Below, piece by piece: positions 1 through 6,157 of a stretch of DNA of 47,825 bases. The notes beneath the pieces are model-generated. The model made no database searches. It saw only the letters and a list, made by a program, of their open reading frames with translations, and was not told the DNA's origin. The DNA lies in the NCBI GenBank assembly GCA_035480635.1, contig DATIHN010000018.1, positions 1-47,825 on the forward strand, in the 5' to 3' direction. Positions within the stretch are counted from its first letter, which is position 1. Every line of letters begins with the position of its first letter. This DNA is from Candidatus Saccharimonadales bacterium. GTDB taxonomy: Bacteria > Patescibacteriota > Saccharimonadia > UBA4664 > DATIHN01. The translations under genes were made by a program, and so were the position numbers.

Positions 1-212
1 GAATTAATCATTGAATATCCAGTATTTATTCCTTTGGCCCATTGGGGCACTAATCCCCAGTGCATTCCCTCAATCGCCTCTGACGTCACCACAGGCAACG
101 TTTGGGCGGGAGAAGCGTTGTAATTCGGCTTATAGCTTTGCAGGTTACTCGTCTTATGATAATACCGCTCTAGGTCTTGCTGTTTTTTGATTAAATCAAA
201 TCGTCCACACAT
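1..212 (-). CDS. SRAP/YedK-family DNA-protein crosslinking protein, C-terminus cut by window edge
   Basis: The first 70 residues are visible from an ATG at 212 and the frame stays open to base 1. The protein starts MCGRFDL and continues with NASPAQTLPVV and WGLVPQWAK, which are the N-terminal hallmarks of the SRAP family (YedK in bacteria, HMCES in animals). In that family Met1 is removed and Cys2 forms a stable crosslink with abasic sites in single-stranded DNA. The Cys2 residue is present here. The gene lies just beyond the terminator of the Ltp gene and runs in the same direction. Whether it belongs to the integrated element or to the old chromosome cannot be seen, because the left element end is not in the window. 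Confidence 0.88.
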   Translation of the reverse strand, partial: MCGRFDLIKKQQDLERYYHKTSNLQSYKPNYNASPAQTLPVVTSEAIEGMHWGLVPQWAKGINTGYSMIN

Positions 213-231
213 AAGATTATTCTAACTTATT

Positions 232-267
232 AAAAAGATTCCGGCACAAGGGGGGCGTGTCGGAATC
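232..267 (-). terminator. Intrinsic terminator after the Ltp gene
   Basis: An 11-bp stem (237-247 with 257-267, one G-U wobble) around a 9-nt loop is followed on the minus strand by TTTTT (236-232). It lies between the Ltp gene and the SRAP gene and would end Ltp transcription. Confidence 0.8.
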
Positions 268-318
268 AAATAATACCCTCAGGAGTAAGAATACTTTAGT
301 GTTAAGAGTAGAGCAAGC

Positions 319-332
319 ACGAGCGGTAATAA
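319..332. repeat. 14-bp direct repeat, copy 1 (ACGAGCGGTAATAA)
   Basis: This 14-mer is identical to 1158-1171. The two copies flank the Ltp gene, its promoter and its 3' non-coding stretch. An exact 14-mer is not expected by chance in about 1.5 kb, so the segment between the copies may have been inserted or duplicated as a unit. Confidence 0.7.
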
Positions 333-400
333 GGTATTGTTGCGAGATGTCACGAATGAAAATGTTGTCGGTGCAAGGTATAATTTATAGATTACTATAT

Positions 401-1069
401 TCAGTCATTCAGATGCTGGATGGCAAAATCTGCCTCTGCTTGAGTAAACTTTTCTCCATACTGAGAAGTTAGTTGGTCATGAATAGCTGCGGGCGACATG
501 TGCTGATTAGTTTGATAGCTTTTTGCAGTAAATAGAGCATTTGCGTTCCAATCAGCTTTGACATTATCAATCGCATACTGGGCAGCAGCTACCGAAAACT
601 TTTCACCGTACTGAGATACTAGCTGGTCATAGACACTTTGTTTGGACATATGCTGATCGTTGGCGTATGAAGTGGCCTGGTAGAGAGCCGATGTGTATTC
701 GGCGGGTACACTAGGTTTACTGTCAGCGCTTGCCGTAGTCGGCGCAGATTCACTTGTGGTGCTATTTGTTGTCGCTGGGGTGGGTTGGTTTTGATTGCTC
801 GTATTTGTTTTTGTAGTTGGTTGTATTTGAACTAACCATGAAATGATAATGATCCCACAAACAGCGGTAACCAGTATTTTTAGAGGAGTTTTCCAGTTTG
901 ATTTAGCCCAGATATACCAGATACCGAAGACCGGAAAAAACAAAATGGCGAGTACAATACCCCACCACTTCTGATACCATTGTTTGCCCTGCGACTTCTC
1001 ATCTACTTGATGCTCAGTGACAGGTGCCTGGTGGTGATGTTCTGAAGGCTTAGTTTCATGTTCATTCAT
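401..1069 (-). CDS. Membrane-anchored Ltp-domain surface protein (superinfection-exclusion-like)
   Basis: 222 aa. Residues 1-30 are His- and Gln-rich and cytoplasmic, two hydrophobic segments follow (about 36-54 and 65-83), then a Thr/Ser/Pro-rich linker (about 85-122), and then two tandem copies of about 45 residues (125-170, 177-220). Each copy carries the pattern HMS-x5-YDQL/HDQL-x-SQYGEKF followed by A-x-FAI or A-x-YAI, typical of the host cell surface-exposed lipoprotein (Ltp) domain. In Streptococcus phage TP-J34 an Ltp protein blocks injection of phage DNA. Here there is no lipobox; anchoring would be by the membrane segments. It has its own promoter and terminator and sits in an integrated element, as expected for a cargo or defence gene. 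Function in this host is inference. Confidence 0.8.
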   Translation of the reverse strand: MNEHETKPSEHHHQAPVTEHQVDEKSQGKQWYQKWWGIVLAILFFPVFGIWYIWAKSNWKTPLKILVTAVCGIIIISWLVQIQPTTKTNTSNQNQPTPATTNSTTSESAPTTASADSKPSVPAEYTSALYQATSYANDQHMSKQSVYDQLVSQYGEKFSVAAAQYAIDNVKADWNANALFTAKSYQTNQHMSPAAIHDQLTSQYGEKFTQAEADFAIQHLND

Positions 1070-1094
1070 TAGATAACACTCCGGTTGTGAACTA

Positions 1095-1124
1095 AGTGTA
1101 GATCCACCTATTTACCATTGTCAA
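1095..1124 (-). promoter_or_regulatory. Promoter of the Ltp gene
   Basis: On the minus strand TTGACA (1124-1119), an 18-nt spacer and TACACT (1100-1095) form a near-consensus sigma-70 promoter. The start codon at 1069 is preceded by a CGGAG ribosome binding site. Confidence 0.7.
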
Positions 1125-1153
1125 AGCAAAAACTAGATCGATCAGGACCTGCT

Positions 1154-1393
1154 TTATACGAGCGGTAATAAATAAGCTCCATTGATTGAGAGAGGTTGCC
1201 CTAATCGGTAAAGGTTTTTAAGAGAAATATTCGCTTTACCAGATTCAAGCCTAGAAATATAGGTTCGATCAAAACCAGCCATGTCAGCGAGCTCACTCTG
1301 CGTTAATCCAACAAGTTCTCGACGCCCTCTAAGATTCGACCCAAAATCTCGTAACACCCATTCCCAGTTATCAATAAGATACTCAGCTTTCAT
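1154..1393 (-). CDS. Small XRE-family HTH transcription regulator
   Basis: 79 aa from the chosen start. The helix-turn-helix spans about residues 17-65 with LTQSELADMAGFDRTYISRL and ESGKANISLKNLYRLG, a textbook Cro/C1-type domain with almost nothing else. The GAGG at about 1400 is 6 nt before the ATG at 1393, which favours this start over the upstream in-frame ATGs at 1405 and 1399. It is transcribed away from the element operon that starts at 1560 and probably controls it or itself from the shared 1406-1559 region. The last codons lie in copy 2 of the 14-bp repeat (1158-1171). Confidence 0.85.
   Translation of the reverse strand: MKAEYLIDNWEWVLRDFGSNLRGRRELVGLTQSELADMAGFDRTYISRLESGKANISLKNLYRLGQPLSINGAYLLPLV
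1158..1171. repeat. 14-bp direct repeat, copy 2 (ACGAGCGGTAATAA)
   Basis: Second copy of the repeat at 319-332. It overlaps the final codons of the XRE gene, so copy 1 may be a relic of a duplicated XRE 3' end. Confidence 0.7.
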
Positions 1394-1521
1394 ATTCATC
1401 CTCATATTATGTAGCTTATTTTACACAATTGGTTCATCCCATGAAACTCTACACCTGAAATAACTCGTTTAAGTCGAAAGTCATGGACAGAATCCAAACT
1501 CAGCCAGATGATTAGTGCAGG

Positions 1522-1542
1522 ACGAGCGCAAAGCTCGTTTTT
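1522..1542 (+). terminator. Leader hairpin with T-tract, possible attenuator
   Basis: A 6-bp stem (ACGAGC with GCTCGT) around a 5-nt loop is followed by TTTTT. It lies only 18 nt before the first gene of the element operon, between the XRE regulator and that gene, so it could attenuate or insulate the operon. No convincing promoter was found in the rest of 1406-1559. Confidence 0.45.
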
Positions 1543-1559
1543 GATTAATGGAGGATTAG

Positions 1560-1829
1560 ATGAATAAGGAGCCAGAACGGATTCCGCTCGATCACCCCGA
1601 TTTTTTTTACTGTAGTGACCTGCCATGTGCAGCGGCGCTTGAAGAAGCAGGTTTTCGGCATCGTTGGCTGGATAACTCAAATCCAAGGCGCATGGTCTTC
1701 ATTTTCAATCAACGGGAAGCAGGTTTTGAGGAGGCGCTGAAGGCATATCGGGATGATGAACTTCCAGTTATACCACGACTTTACTTTGACCGCATACGAG
1801 CCCTTAAAACGAGAATTTACGGCGGCTGA
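1560..1829 (+). CDS. Small element protein, DUF5659-like
   Basis: 89 aa, preceded by a good ribosome binding site (GGAGG, 1550-1554). The pattern FFYCSDLPCAAALEEAGF, then NPRRMVFIF, then EEALKAYRDDELPV, resembles the DUF5659 family, small proteins of unknown function often found in mobile elements. It is the first gene of a plus-strand element operon ending with the serine recombinase. Function unknown; the family match is by eye. Confidence 0.7.
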   Translation: MNKEPERIPLDHPDFFYCSDLPCAAALEEAGFRHRWLDNSNPRRMVFIFNQREAGFEEALKAYRDDELPVIPRLYFDRIRALKTRIYGG

Positions 1830-1830
1830 G

Positions 1831-2019
1831 ATGCACCTGACGGACGAACAGGTTATGGATTTCCAATCGATTTACAAAGTCAGATTTGGGACTCTACTAT
1901 CCTTCGAGGAGGCCAATGCACTGGGCTCACAGCTTGTACAAGTTATGCGAGCCGTCTATCGACCAATAACCAATGAAGATTACGAGATATATGATGGAAA
2001 ATCAGGGTCGAAAGTATAA
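1831..2019 (+). CDS. Small conserved element protein, unknown function
   Basis: 62 aa from the ATG at 1831, one base after the upstream stop. The core LTDEQVMDFQSIYKVRFG then EEANALGSQLVQVMRAVYRP looks like a short helical protein seen in CPR mobile elements, usually starting close to the LTDEQ motif. An in-frame ATG at 1753 would add 26 residues but overlap the previous gene by 77 bases, so I prefer 1831. Ribosome binding site weak; expression probably by translational coupling. Confidence 0.65.
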   Translation: MHLTDEQVMDFQSIYKVRFGTLLSFEEANALGSQLVQVMRAVYRPITNEDYEIYDGKSGSKV

Positions 2020-2476
2020 TGTTCGATTTTCAAGATTGGCAGAGCTTGTGGTCAGAAAAGCTTCGATTTCAAGAAGCGCAAAGCTTATCTTCATTGATTT
2101 ACTTCTTTATGCAGGCACTGATGGATCAGCATTTCCAAGCCACCAAACACTTGCAAATAACGCAGGGCTTTCTAAACGTAGGGTTAACGATTTGCTCCAG
2201 GAATTAAAACGAGCAAATCTTGTAAGCTGGTCAATGGGTAGCCCCGGGCGAAGCAATAGATACAAGATAACCCCTGAAATATACTTCCCTAATGCAGGAA
2301 CTCCAGTGCAATCAAACCGAGGCAGTCAGTTGCAGCCAAATGTAGTAAATGAATGGAGTAAAAGAAAGCGATTTAAGCCCTGCGGTATAGGCAGTTGTGT
2401 TAATGGATACTTAACTAATTCCGATCCAGTGGTACCATGCCAGTGCCTTAAGACATGGGGTCTTCAAAATGTCTGA
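1991..2476 (+). CDS. Winged-helix protein of the element (replication-initiator-like HTH_36)
   Basis: 161 aa from the chosen start. Residues about 24-80 carry SAKLIFIDLLLYAG, FPSHQTLANNAGLSKRRVND and LLQELKRANLVSW, a typical HTH_36 winged helix as in plasmid and phage replication initiators. A C-terminal stretch has Cys residues (CGIGSCVNGY, VPCQC) that might bind metal. The gene overlaps its upstream neighbour by 29 bases. An ATG at 1973 is also in frame. It may control or start replication of the excised element; this is inference. Confidence 0.7.
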   Translation: MMENQGRKYNVRFSRLAELVVRKASISRSAKLIFIDLLLYAGTDGSAFPSHQTLANNAGLSKRRVNDLLQELKRANLVSWSMGSPGRSNRYKITPEIYFPNAGTPVQSNRGSQLQPNVVNEWSKRKRFKPCGIGSCVNGYLTNSDPVVPCQCLKTWGLQNV

Positions 2477-2831
2477 TCGTCATCAATCTGCGGAAGATAT
2501 TAAGGAATTAAAAGCCAAGTTTGTTGTATATTTCAGAGATGTCCCGGTTCAAAAATATGCAGGCCTGTTTATTGGGAGATCCGAAAACACTATTACCAAC
2601 TGGCTTAACAGCGATCAGGATTTCTGTGACCGTGTTAATCAGGCAAAAGCCGAATGGGTCAAAGAAAGAGTTATATCCGCCAAAGCAGAATTTGCTCTTG
2701 AAAAACTTGAACGTGAAGTGTTTAGTCCACACCCTATCGAAGTAAAGATTGACCCACTTAAGGAAGTATTGAGAGGCTACGGGCTGCCGGTAGATGGAGA
2801 TGACAATGATAATAAAACAGGATTAGACTGA
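2469..2831 (+). CDS. Small element protein, terminase-small-subunit-like HTH
   Basis: 120 aa. Residues 10-60 read as a short HTH: FRDVPVQKYAGLFIGRSEN then TITNWLNSDQDFCDRVNQAK, as in small terminase subunits and the homeodomain-like proteins that precede recombinases in CPR elements. The rest is charged and helical, with an acidic tail. It overlaps the previous gene by 8 bases and ends 4 bases before the recombinase, so it is probably co-expressed with it and might act as a recombination directionality or DNA-binding partner. Exact role unknown. Confidence 0.65.
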   Translation: MSDRHQSAEDIKELKAKFVVYFRDVPVQKYAGLFIGRSENTITNWLNSDQDFCDRVNQAKAEWVKERVISAKAEFALEKLEREVFSPHPIEVKIDPLKEVLRGYGLPVDGDDNDNKTGLD

Positions 2832-2835
2832 AGAT

Positions 2836-4443
2836 ATGAAATACTTTCTTTATGCTCGTAAATCAACCGAAGATGAAGAGAAACAGGTGTTATCGTTGGA
2901 GTCTCAGTTAGATCAGGCCAGGGCCACTTTCCCAAATTTGGACATTATTGAGCTACCTCCAGAGTCTGCGAGCGCCTTCAAACCCTATAACAGGCCCGTC
3001 TTTGATGATATGCTAAAGCGCATCGAGGCAGATGAGGCGCAAGGCATCGTTGCGTGGCATCCAGATCGCTTATCAAGGAATGAAGTAGATGCAGCTGCTA
3101 TTACTTACATGGTAAGAACAGGCAAGATTCTGGACCTGAAGTTTTGTTCGTATCCGTTTGATAACTCGCCAGAAGGAATAATGATGCTTCAAACCATCAT
3201 GTCCCACTCACAGTATTTTTCGGCAAAGCTAAGCAAGGACGTTAAGAGAGGCTTCGAAAAGAAACTTCAAATGGGATGGAAGCCAGGGATGACGAGAGTT
3301 GGGTATCTAAATACACCTGAACTAGATAAAGGAACCAAGATCATCATTAAAGATCCCGAACGCTTCGCAAACGTTCGGAAGATGTGGGAGATGCTCTTAT
3401 CTGGAGCATATACGGTCCCTGAGATCCTTGAGATCGCAAACAACGATTGGGGCTTCAGGACCAAGAAGAGGCGAAAGGTAGGTGGCGGTCCGTTATCAAG
3501 GAGTTGTATATACGACGTCTTTACAGACATCTTCTACACTGGTTGGTTTAGGCACAATGGAGAGTTGTATAAGGGCAAATACCCGCCCATGATTACAGTG
3601 GATGAGTTTGATCGTGCGCAAATGATCCTTGGTCGAAAAGGGAAACCACGCCCGCAAAAGCATAGGTTCGCTTTCACAGGGTTTATCCGTTGCGGTGATT
3701 GTGGCGGAGCGATTACCGCCGAATCAAAACTTAAGTTCATAAAAAGCTCGAAGCAGACTAAGAAGTACACCTACTATCGATGTACTTGGAAACGCCCATG
3801 CGGTCAACGCAAAGTTATGCGTGAGGAAGAGTTGGAAAGACAAATTGCTCAGATCCTGAACTCAATCACTATTCTACCCGAATTTAAAACCTGGGCAATT
3901 AAAGTCTTAAACCAGTCCAACGATTCCGAGATCGAGGATCGAACTAAACTCCACATCACTCAATCTAGAGGTACTCTTGAGACCCAAAAGGAGCTAGATA
4001 ACCTAACAATGATGCGCTATAGAGACCTGATCGATGACGAGGAATACTCATCTGAACGGAGCAAGCTAAAGGCAAAGCTAGCCAAGCTCCAAGAGAATCT
4101 GAGGAGCACTGAAGATCGGGCGTCAAAATGGTTAGAACTCACCGAACAGACATTTGAGTTTGCCACATATGCCAAGGAGAACTTCGAAAAAGGTGATCTA
4201 GGCACCAAAAAGGAAATCTTCGTTGCCTTGGGGAATAACCCAACAATCCAAAATGGAAAACTCGAAATCCAGTTGAATAACTGGTTCGTTCCAATTGCAA
4301 AAGCAGCCGGTGAATTAAATGCTGATTATGAAAAGATTCGAACTAATAAATATGCCTCCCCAAAGCAAAAAGAGGGCGATTTGGCCTCAATAAATGCAAA
4401 ATGGCTCCGGAGGCCGGATTCGAACCGGCAACCATCACCTTAA
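2836..4443 (+). CDS. Large serine recombinase (integrase) of the element
   Basis: 535 aa. The N-terminal resolvase domain (1-150) has YARKSTEDEE with the catalytic Ser at 10, and the HPDRLSRN motif. The recombinase domain follows (about 155-270), then a zinc ribbon (CGDCGG ... CTWKRPCG, about 285-325) and a coiled-coil segment (about 370-430). This order is normal for large serine integrases. The last 11 or so residues (RRPDSNRQPSP) are an antisense reading of the tRNA-Asn gene, and the stop codon at 4441-4443 lies inside the tRNA. The protein end is therefore set by the host sequence, and the free circular element would encode another C-terminus. Last gene of the element operon. Confidence 0.93.
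   Translation: MKYFLYARKSTEDEEKQVLSLESQLDQARATFPNLDIIELPPESASAFKPYNRPVFDDMLKRIEADEAQGIVAWHPDRLSRNEVDAAAITYMVRTGKILDLKFCSYPFDNSPEGIMMLQTIMSHSQYFSAKLSKDVKRGFEKKLQMGWKPGMTRVGYLNTPELDKGTKIIIKDPERFANVRKMWEMLLSGAYTVPEILEIANNDWGFRTKKRRKVGGGPLSRSCIYDVFTDIFYTGWFRHNGELYKGKYPPMITVDEFDRAQMILGRKGKPRPQKHRFAFTGFIRCGDCGGAITAESKLKFIKSSKQTKKYTYYRCTWKRPCGQRKVMREEELERQIAQILNSITILPEFKTWAIKVLNQSNDSEIEDRTKLHITQSRGTLETQKELDNLTMMRYRDLIDDEEYSSERSKLKAKLAKLQENLRSTEDRASKWLELTEQTFEFATYAKENFEKGDLGTKKEIFVALGNNPTIQNGKLEIQLNNWFVPIAKAAGELNADYEKIRTNKYASPKQKEGDLASINAKWLRRPDSNRQPSP
4402..4443. other. Probable right attachment junction of the element (3' half of tRNA-Asn)
   Basis: The element genes abut the 3' end of tRNA-Asn, and the recombinase frame crosses into it. 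The crossover core is probably in this part of the tRNA (T-arm to CCA). No second copy of this sequence was seen in 1-4400, so the left junction lies before the window. The exact core cannot be set from one end. Confidence 0.5.
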
Positions 4444-4476
4444 CAGGGTGTTGCTCTACCGTTGAGCTACTCCGGA
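4402..4476 (-). tRNA. tRNA-Asn (anticodon GTT)
   Basis: The minus strand folds as a full cloverleaf: acceptor TCCGGAG/CTCCGGA, D-stem GCTC/GAGC, anticodon loop CTGTTAA with GTT, T-arm GCCGG/CCGGC with TTCGAAT, discriminator G and an encoded CCA. The anticodon stem has an A-A mismatch at 27-43. G73 fits Asn identity. It lies downstream of its own promoter and doxX. Confidence 0.95.
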
Positions 4477-4491
4477 ATATCGTACTGCCAG

Positions 4492-4520
4492 ATTATACCG
4501 AGAAAGAGCCGCCTAAACAA
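4492..4520 (-). promoter_or_regulatory. Promoter of tRNA-Asn
   Basis: Minus strand TTGTTT (4520-4515), 17-nt spacer, TATAAT (4497-4492), ending 15 nt before the tRNA 5' end. Confidence 0.75.
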
Positions 4521-4523
4521 TCC

Positions 4524-4907
4524 TTAAAACAGCCGGTATGCTCCCGGGCCAAAGGTTAGTAGAGTTAGACACAGACCGAGCAGGATTAGATCGTAGCTCC
4601 AATCGGTGAAGGGCTTATTACCCTTGGTGGTTTTCCAAATAATACCCAGAAACATTTCGCCACCAAAACCCAGAGCTGGTAGCCAGTACAGGACTCCAGT
4701 GATAATGCCAATACCGCCGGCGAATTCAATGGCCGCACTTAAGCCATTAAAGAACCAACCTGGTTTATAGCCCTTTTTTTCGAAGTCCTTGATGTTGCTT
4801 TTGGGGTCACGAATTTTGGGCCAGCCGTAATAAATCATGACGCTGCCTAGTATTAAGCGAATGATGAGAAGAACTAGATCGGGATAACCGCTAAGAGGAA
4901 TTATCAT
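4524..4907 (-). CDS. DoxX-family membrane protein
   Basis: 127 aa with four predicted membrane segments (about 8-26, 53-70, 74-92, 105-121). The motif RLILGSVMIYYGWPKI near the N-terminus and FNGLSAAIEFAGGIGIITG in the middle match DoxX, a family linked to quinone/redox and thiol stress in membranes. No partner oxidoreductase is adjacent. The tRNA-Asn promoter starts almost at its stop codon. Confidence 0.85.
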   Translation of the reverse strand: MIIPLSGYPDLVLLIIRLILGSVMIYYGWPKIRDPKSNIKDFEKKGYKPGWFFNGLSAAIEFAGGIGIITGVLYWLPALGFGGEMFLGIIWKTTKGNKPFTDWSYDLILLGLCLTLLTFGPGAYRLF

Positions 4908-4948
4908 AACACTCTTATGGTTATCGTTTGGCTAACCAAAGTCAACCC

Positions 4949-4979
4949 AAAACGAATACGCCCCAACTGGGACGTATTC
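4949..4979 (-). terminator. Hairpin terminator after the twin small genes
   Basis: 11-bp stem (4954-4964 with 4969-4979, one G-U), 4-nt loop AACT, and a TTTT run on the minus strand at 4952-4949. It separates the small genes from doxX. Confidence 0.65.
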
Positions 4980-5020
4980 CCCTTACCAACCCAGCAGTTG
5001 CCGGACGGACTCCCCCTAAC

Positions 5021-5122
5021 TTATGGCTGGTGAACCCAGCGGTGATCAATCTGATCGATGGTTTCAAAATTGTAAGAGAAGAGGTAGCGGCGGTAAAGTG
5101 CTCGCCATTTTCGCTTGTTCAT
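5021..5122 (-). CDS. 33-aa basic microprotein, twin of the gene before it
   Basis: The frame MNKRKWRALYRRYLFSYNF... runs from an ATG at 5122 to a TAA at 5021. A strong ribosome binding site (AAGGAGG) lies within the end of the preceding 46-aa gene, whose TGA stop shares one base with this ATG, so translation is coupled. The first 14 residues follow the same MNKRK-x5-YRRYL pattern as the upstream gene. No membrane segment, no Cys. Function unknown. I consider it real because of the SD, the coupling and the shared N-terminus. Confidence 0.7.
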   Translation of the reverse strand: MNKRKWRALYRRYLFSYNFETIDQIDHRWVHQP

Positions 5123-5262
5123 CAAACTTCCTCCTTGGCTAATTTAGCGATTTGACCGGCCGTGACTGGCAACACGTGCTTGGTCCGCTCAGCGTGAATC
5201 AGGTCGTACAGGGCTGGGCCGAGGTATCGCCGGTAGGTGATTTTTAATTTACGTTTATTCAT
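5122..5262 (-). CDS. 46-aa basic microprotein, first of a coupled pair
   Basis: The frame starts MNKRKLKITYRRYLGPALYD and ends QIAKLAKEEV. The start codon is preceded by an excellent SD (AAAGGAGG, about 8 nt upstream). The N-terminus matches its downstream twin, which suggests duplication followed by divergence; the C-terminal half may be a short helix pair. It lies 162 nt after lexA on the same strand and ends at a hairpin terminator past the twin. Co-regulation with lexA is possible but not shown. Function unknown. Confidence 0.75.
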   Translation of the reverse strand: MNKRKLKITYRRYLGPALYDLIHAERTKHVLPVTAGQIAKLAKEEV

Positions 5263-5373
5263 TTTCCCCTCCTTTCACTCAACCGGCCCTTAACCCGGTT
5301 CGTGATGTTTTTATTTGTTAACGAATTCTTAGAGTTCTGCTAAGATACGCAAAGGACGTTTTCGAGCGTTCAC

Positions 5374-5410
5374 GAGAACTTCTTGCTTGCCGGCGGAGGT
5401 TCTCTTTTTT
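5374..5410 (+). terminator. Plus-strand intrinsic terminator with no plus-strand gene before it
   Basis: GAGAACTTC (5374-5382) pairs with GAGGTTCTC (5396-5404) over 9 bp when read as plus-strand RNA (one U-G wobble), followed by TTTTTT (5405-5410). On the minus strand the same stem has a mismatch and no T-run, so the orientation is plus. Two further hairpins (5281-5300, 5328-5344) lie upstream in the lexA-small gene gap. This points to an unannotated plus-strand RNA antisense to the small-gene leader. Confidence 0.6.
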
Positions 5411-5424
5411 ACTAATCGGATTTG

Positions 5425-6042
5425 CTAATACTTTCTAATCACTCCGATGCATATCCCTTGAATTTCAAACGGTGTGCCTGGTTTGACGATGATTGGATCC
5501 ATGGCTTGATTCTCCGGCTGCAGGCGAATGTGGTCGGCTTCTTTGTAGTAGCGTTTGAGTGTAGCCTCGCCGTTGACTAAAGCCACGATCATATCGCCCC
5601 GAGATGGCTCCGGCTTTTCCTGAATCACTACATAGTCACCGTCCATAATGCCGGCATCCTTCATGCTTTCACCCCGGACCTGCAAGACGTAGGAATGGCG
5701 GCGGCCGACCATAAATGGCGGAACCTCCAGGGTTTCGGCGTGGCCGCTGATAGTCTCAATCGGCTGACCGGCGGCGATTAGACCCATAATGGGCAAGCCA
5801 ACGCTGCGCGAGTCATCGAACTCTTCGGTGCTGGGGCTAACTAGTTGCAATGATCTAGCCTCGTTCTCGTTTTTACGCAAAAGTCCTTTGGAAATCAGCG
5901 TATCAACGTGCTCCGCCACCGTTGCGACTGAACCCAATTTGAAAGCCTCGGCAATCTCGCGGTAACTCGGTGCGTAACCATGCAATTCGATATACTGCGT
6001 GACGTAATCGAGAATCTCTTTTTGCCGCTTGGTTAATGGCAT
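5425..6042 (-). CDS. lexA: LexA SOS repressor
   Basis: 205 aa. The N-terminal winged helix (1-65) has LTKRQKEILDYV and YAPSYREIAEAF. The self-cleavage site is Ala-Gly in GLIAAGQPI (about 90), the catalytic Ser is in RGESMKDAGI (about 125) and the Lys in ATLKRYY (about 162), so all elements for RecA-stimulated self-cleavage are present. Length is normal. It has its own promoter with a candidate LexA operator inside (6100-6114), a leader hairpin GTCTGG/CCAGAC (6065-6080) and a strong SD 11 nt before the ATG. Downstream lie the twin microproteins, possible SOS-linked genes. Confidence 0.97.
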   Translation of the reverse strand: MPLTKRQKEILDYVTQYIELHGYAPSYREIAEAFKLGSVATVAEHVDTLISKGLLRKNENEARSLQLVSPSTEEFDDSRSVGLPIMGLIAAGQPIETISGHAETLEVPPFMVGRRHSYVLQVRGESMKDAGIMDGDYVVIQEKPEPSRGDMIVALVNGEATLKRYYKEADHIRLQPENQAMDPIIVKPGTPFEIQGICIGVIRKY

Positions 6043-6091
6043 TTATATTTGTACCCTCCTTTCCGTCTGGTTACCCAGACTCGTTACTCCT

Positions 6092-6120
6092 AACATACCG
6101 AACAAAAACCGAATTGTCAA
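6092..6120 (-). promoter_or_regulatory. lexA promoter with candidate autoregulatory operator
   Basis: Minus strand TTGACA (6120-6115), 17-nt spacer, TATGTT (6097-6092). The spacer holds ATTC-N7-GTTC (6114-6100), one base from the direct-repeat LexA box GTTC-N7-GTTC known in alphaproteobacteria. Binding there would block RNA polymerase, giving the usual autoregulation. Operator identity is inference. Confidence 0.75.
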
Positions 6121-6157
6121 GACGGTTTTGGTAATTTGGATTATTCAGCTTAAATGT

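Noticed and set aside
257-472. 71-aa plus-strand frame at the left end
   Set aside because: It covers the Ltp terminator and the end of the Ltp gene on the other strand, has no SD and no family features.
1402-1686. 94-aa minus-strand frame upstream of the XRE gene
   Set aside because: Antisense to the first element gene and across the regulatory region; no SD.
4928-5155. 75-aa plus-strand frame
   Set aside because: Antisense to the twin microproteins, which have strong SDs and matching N-termini; this frame shows none of that.
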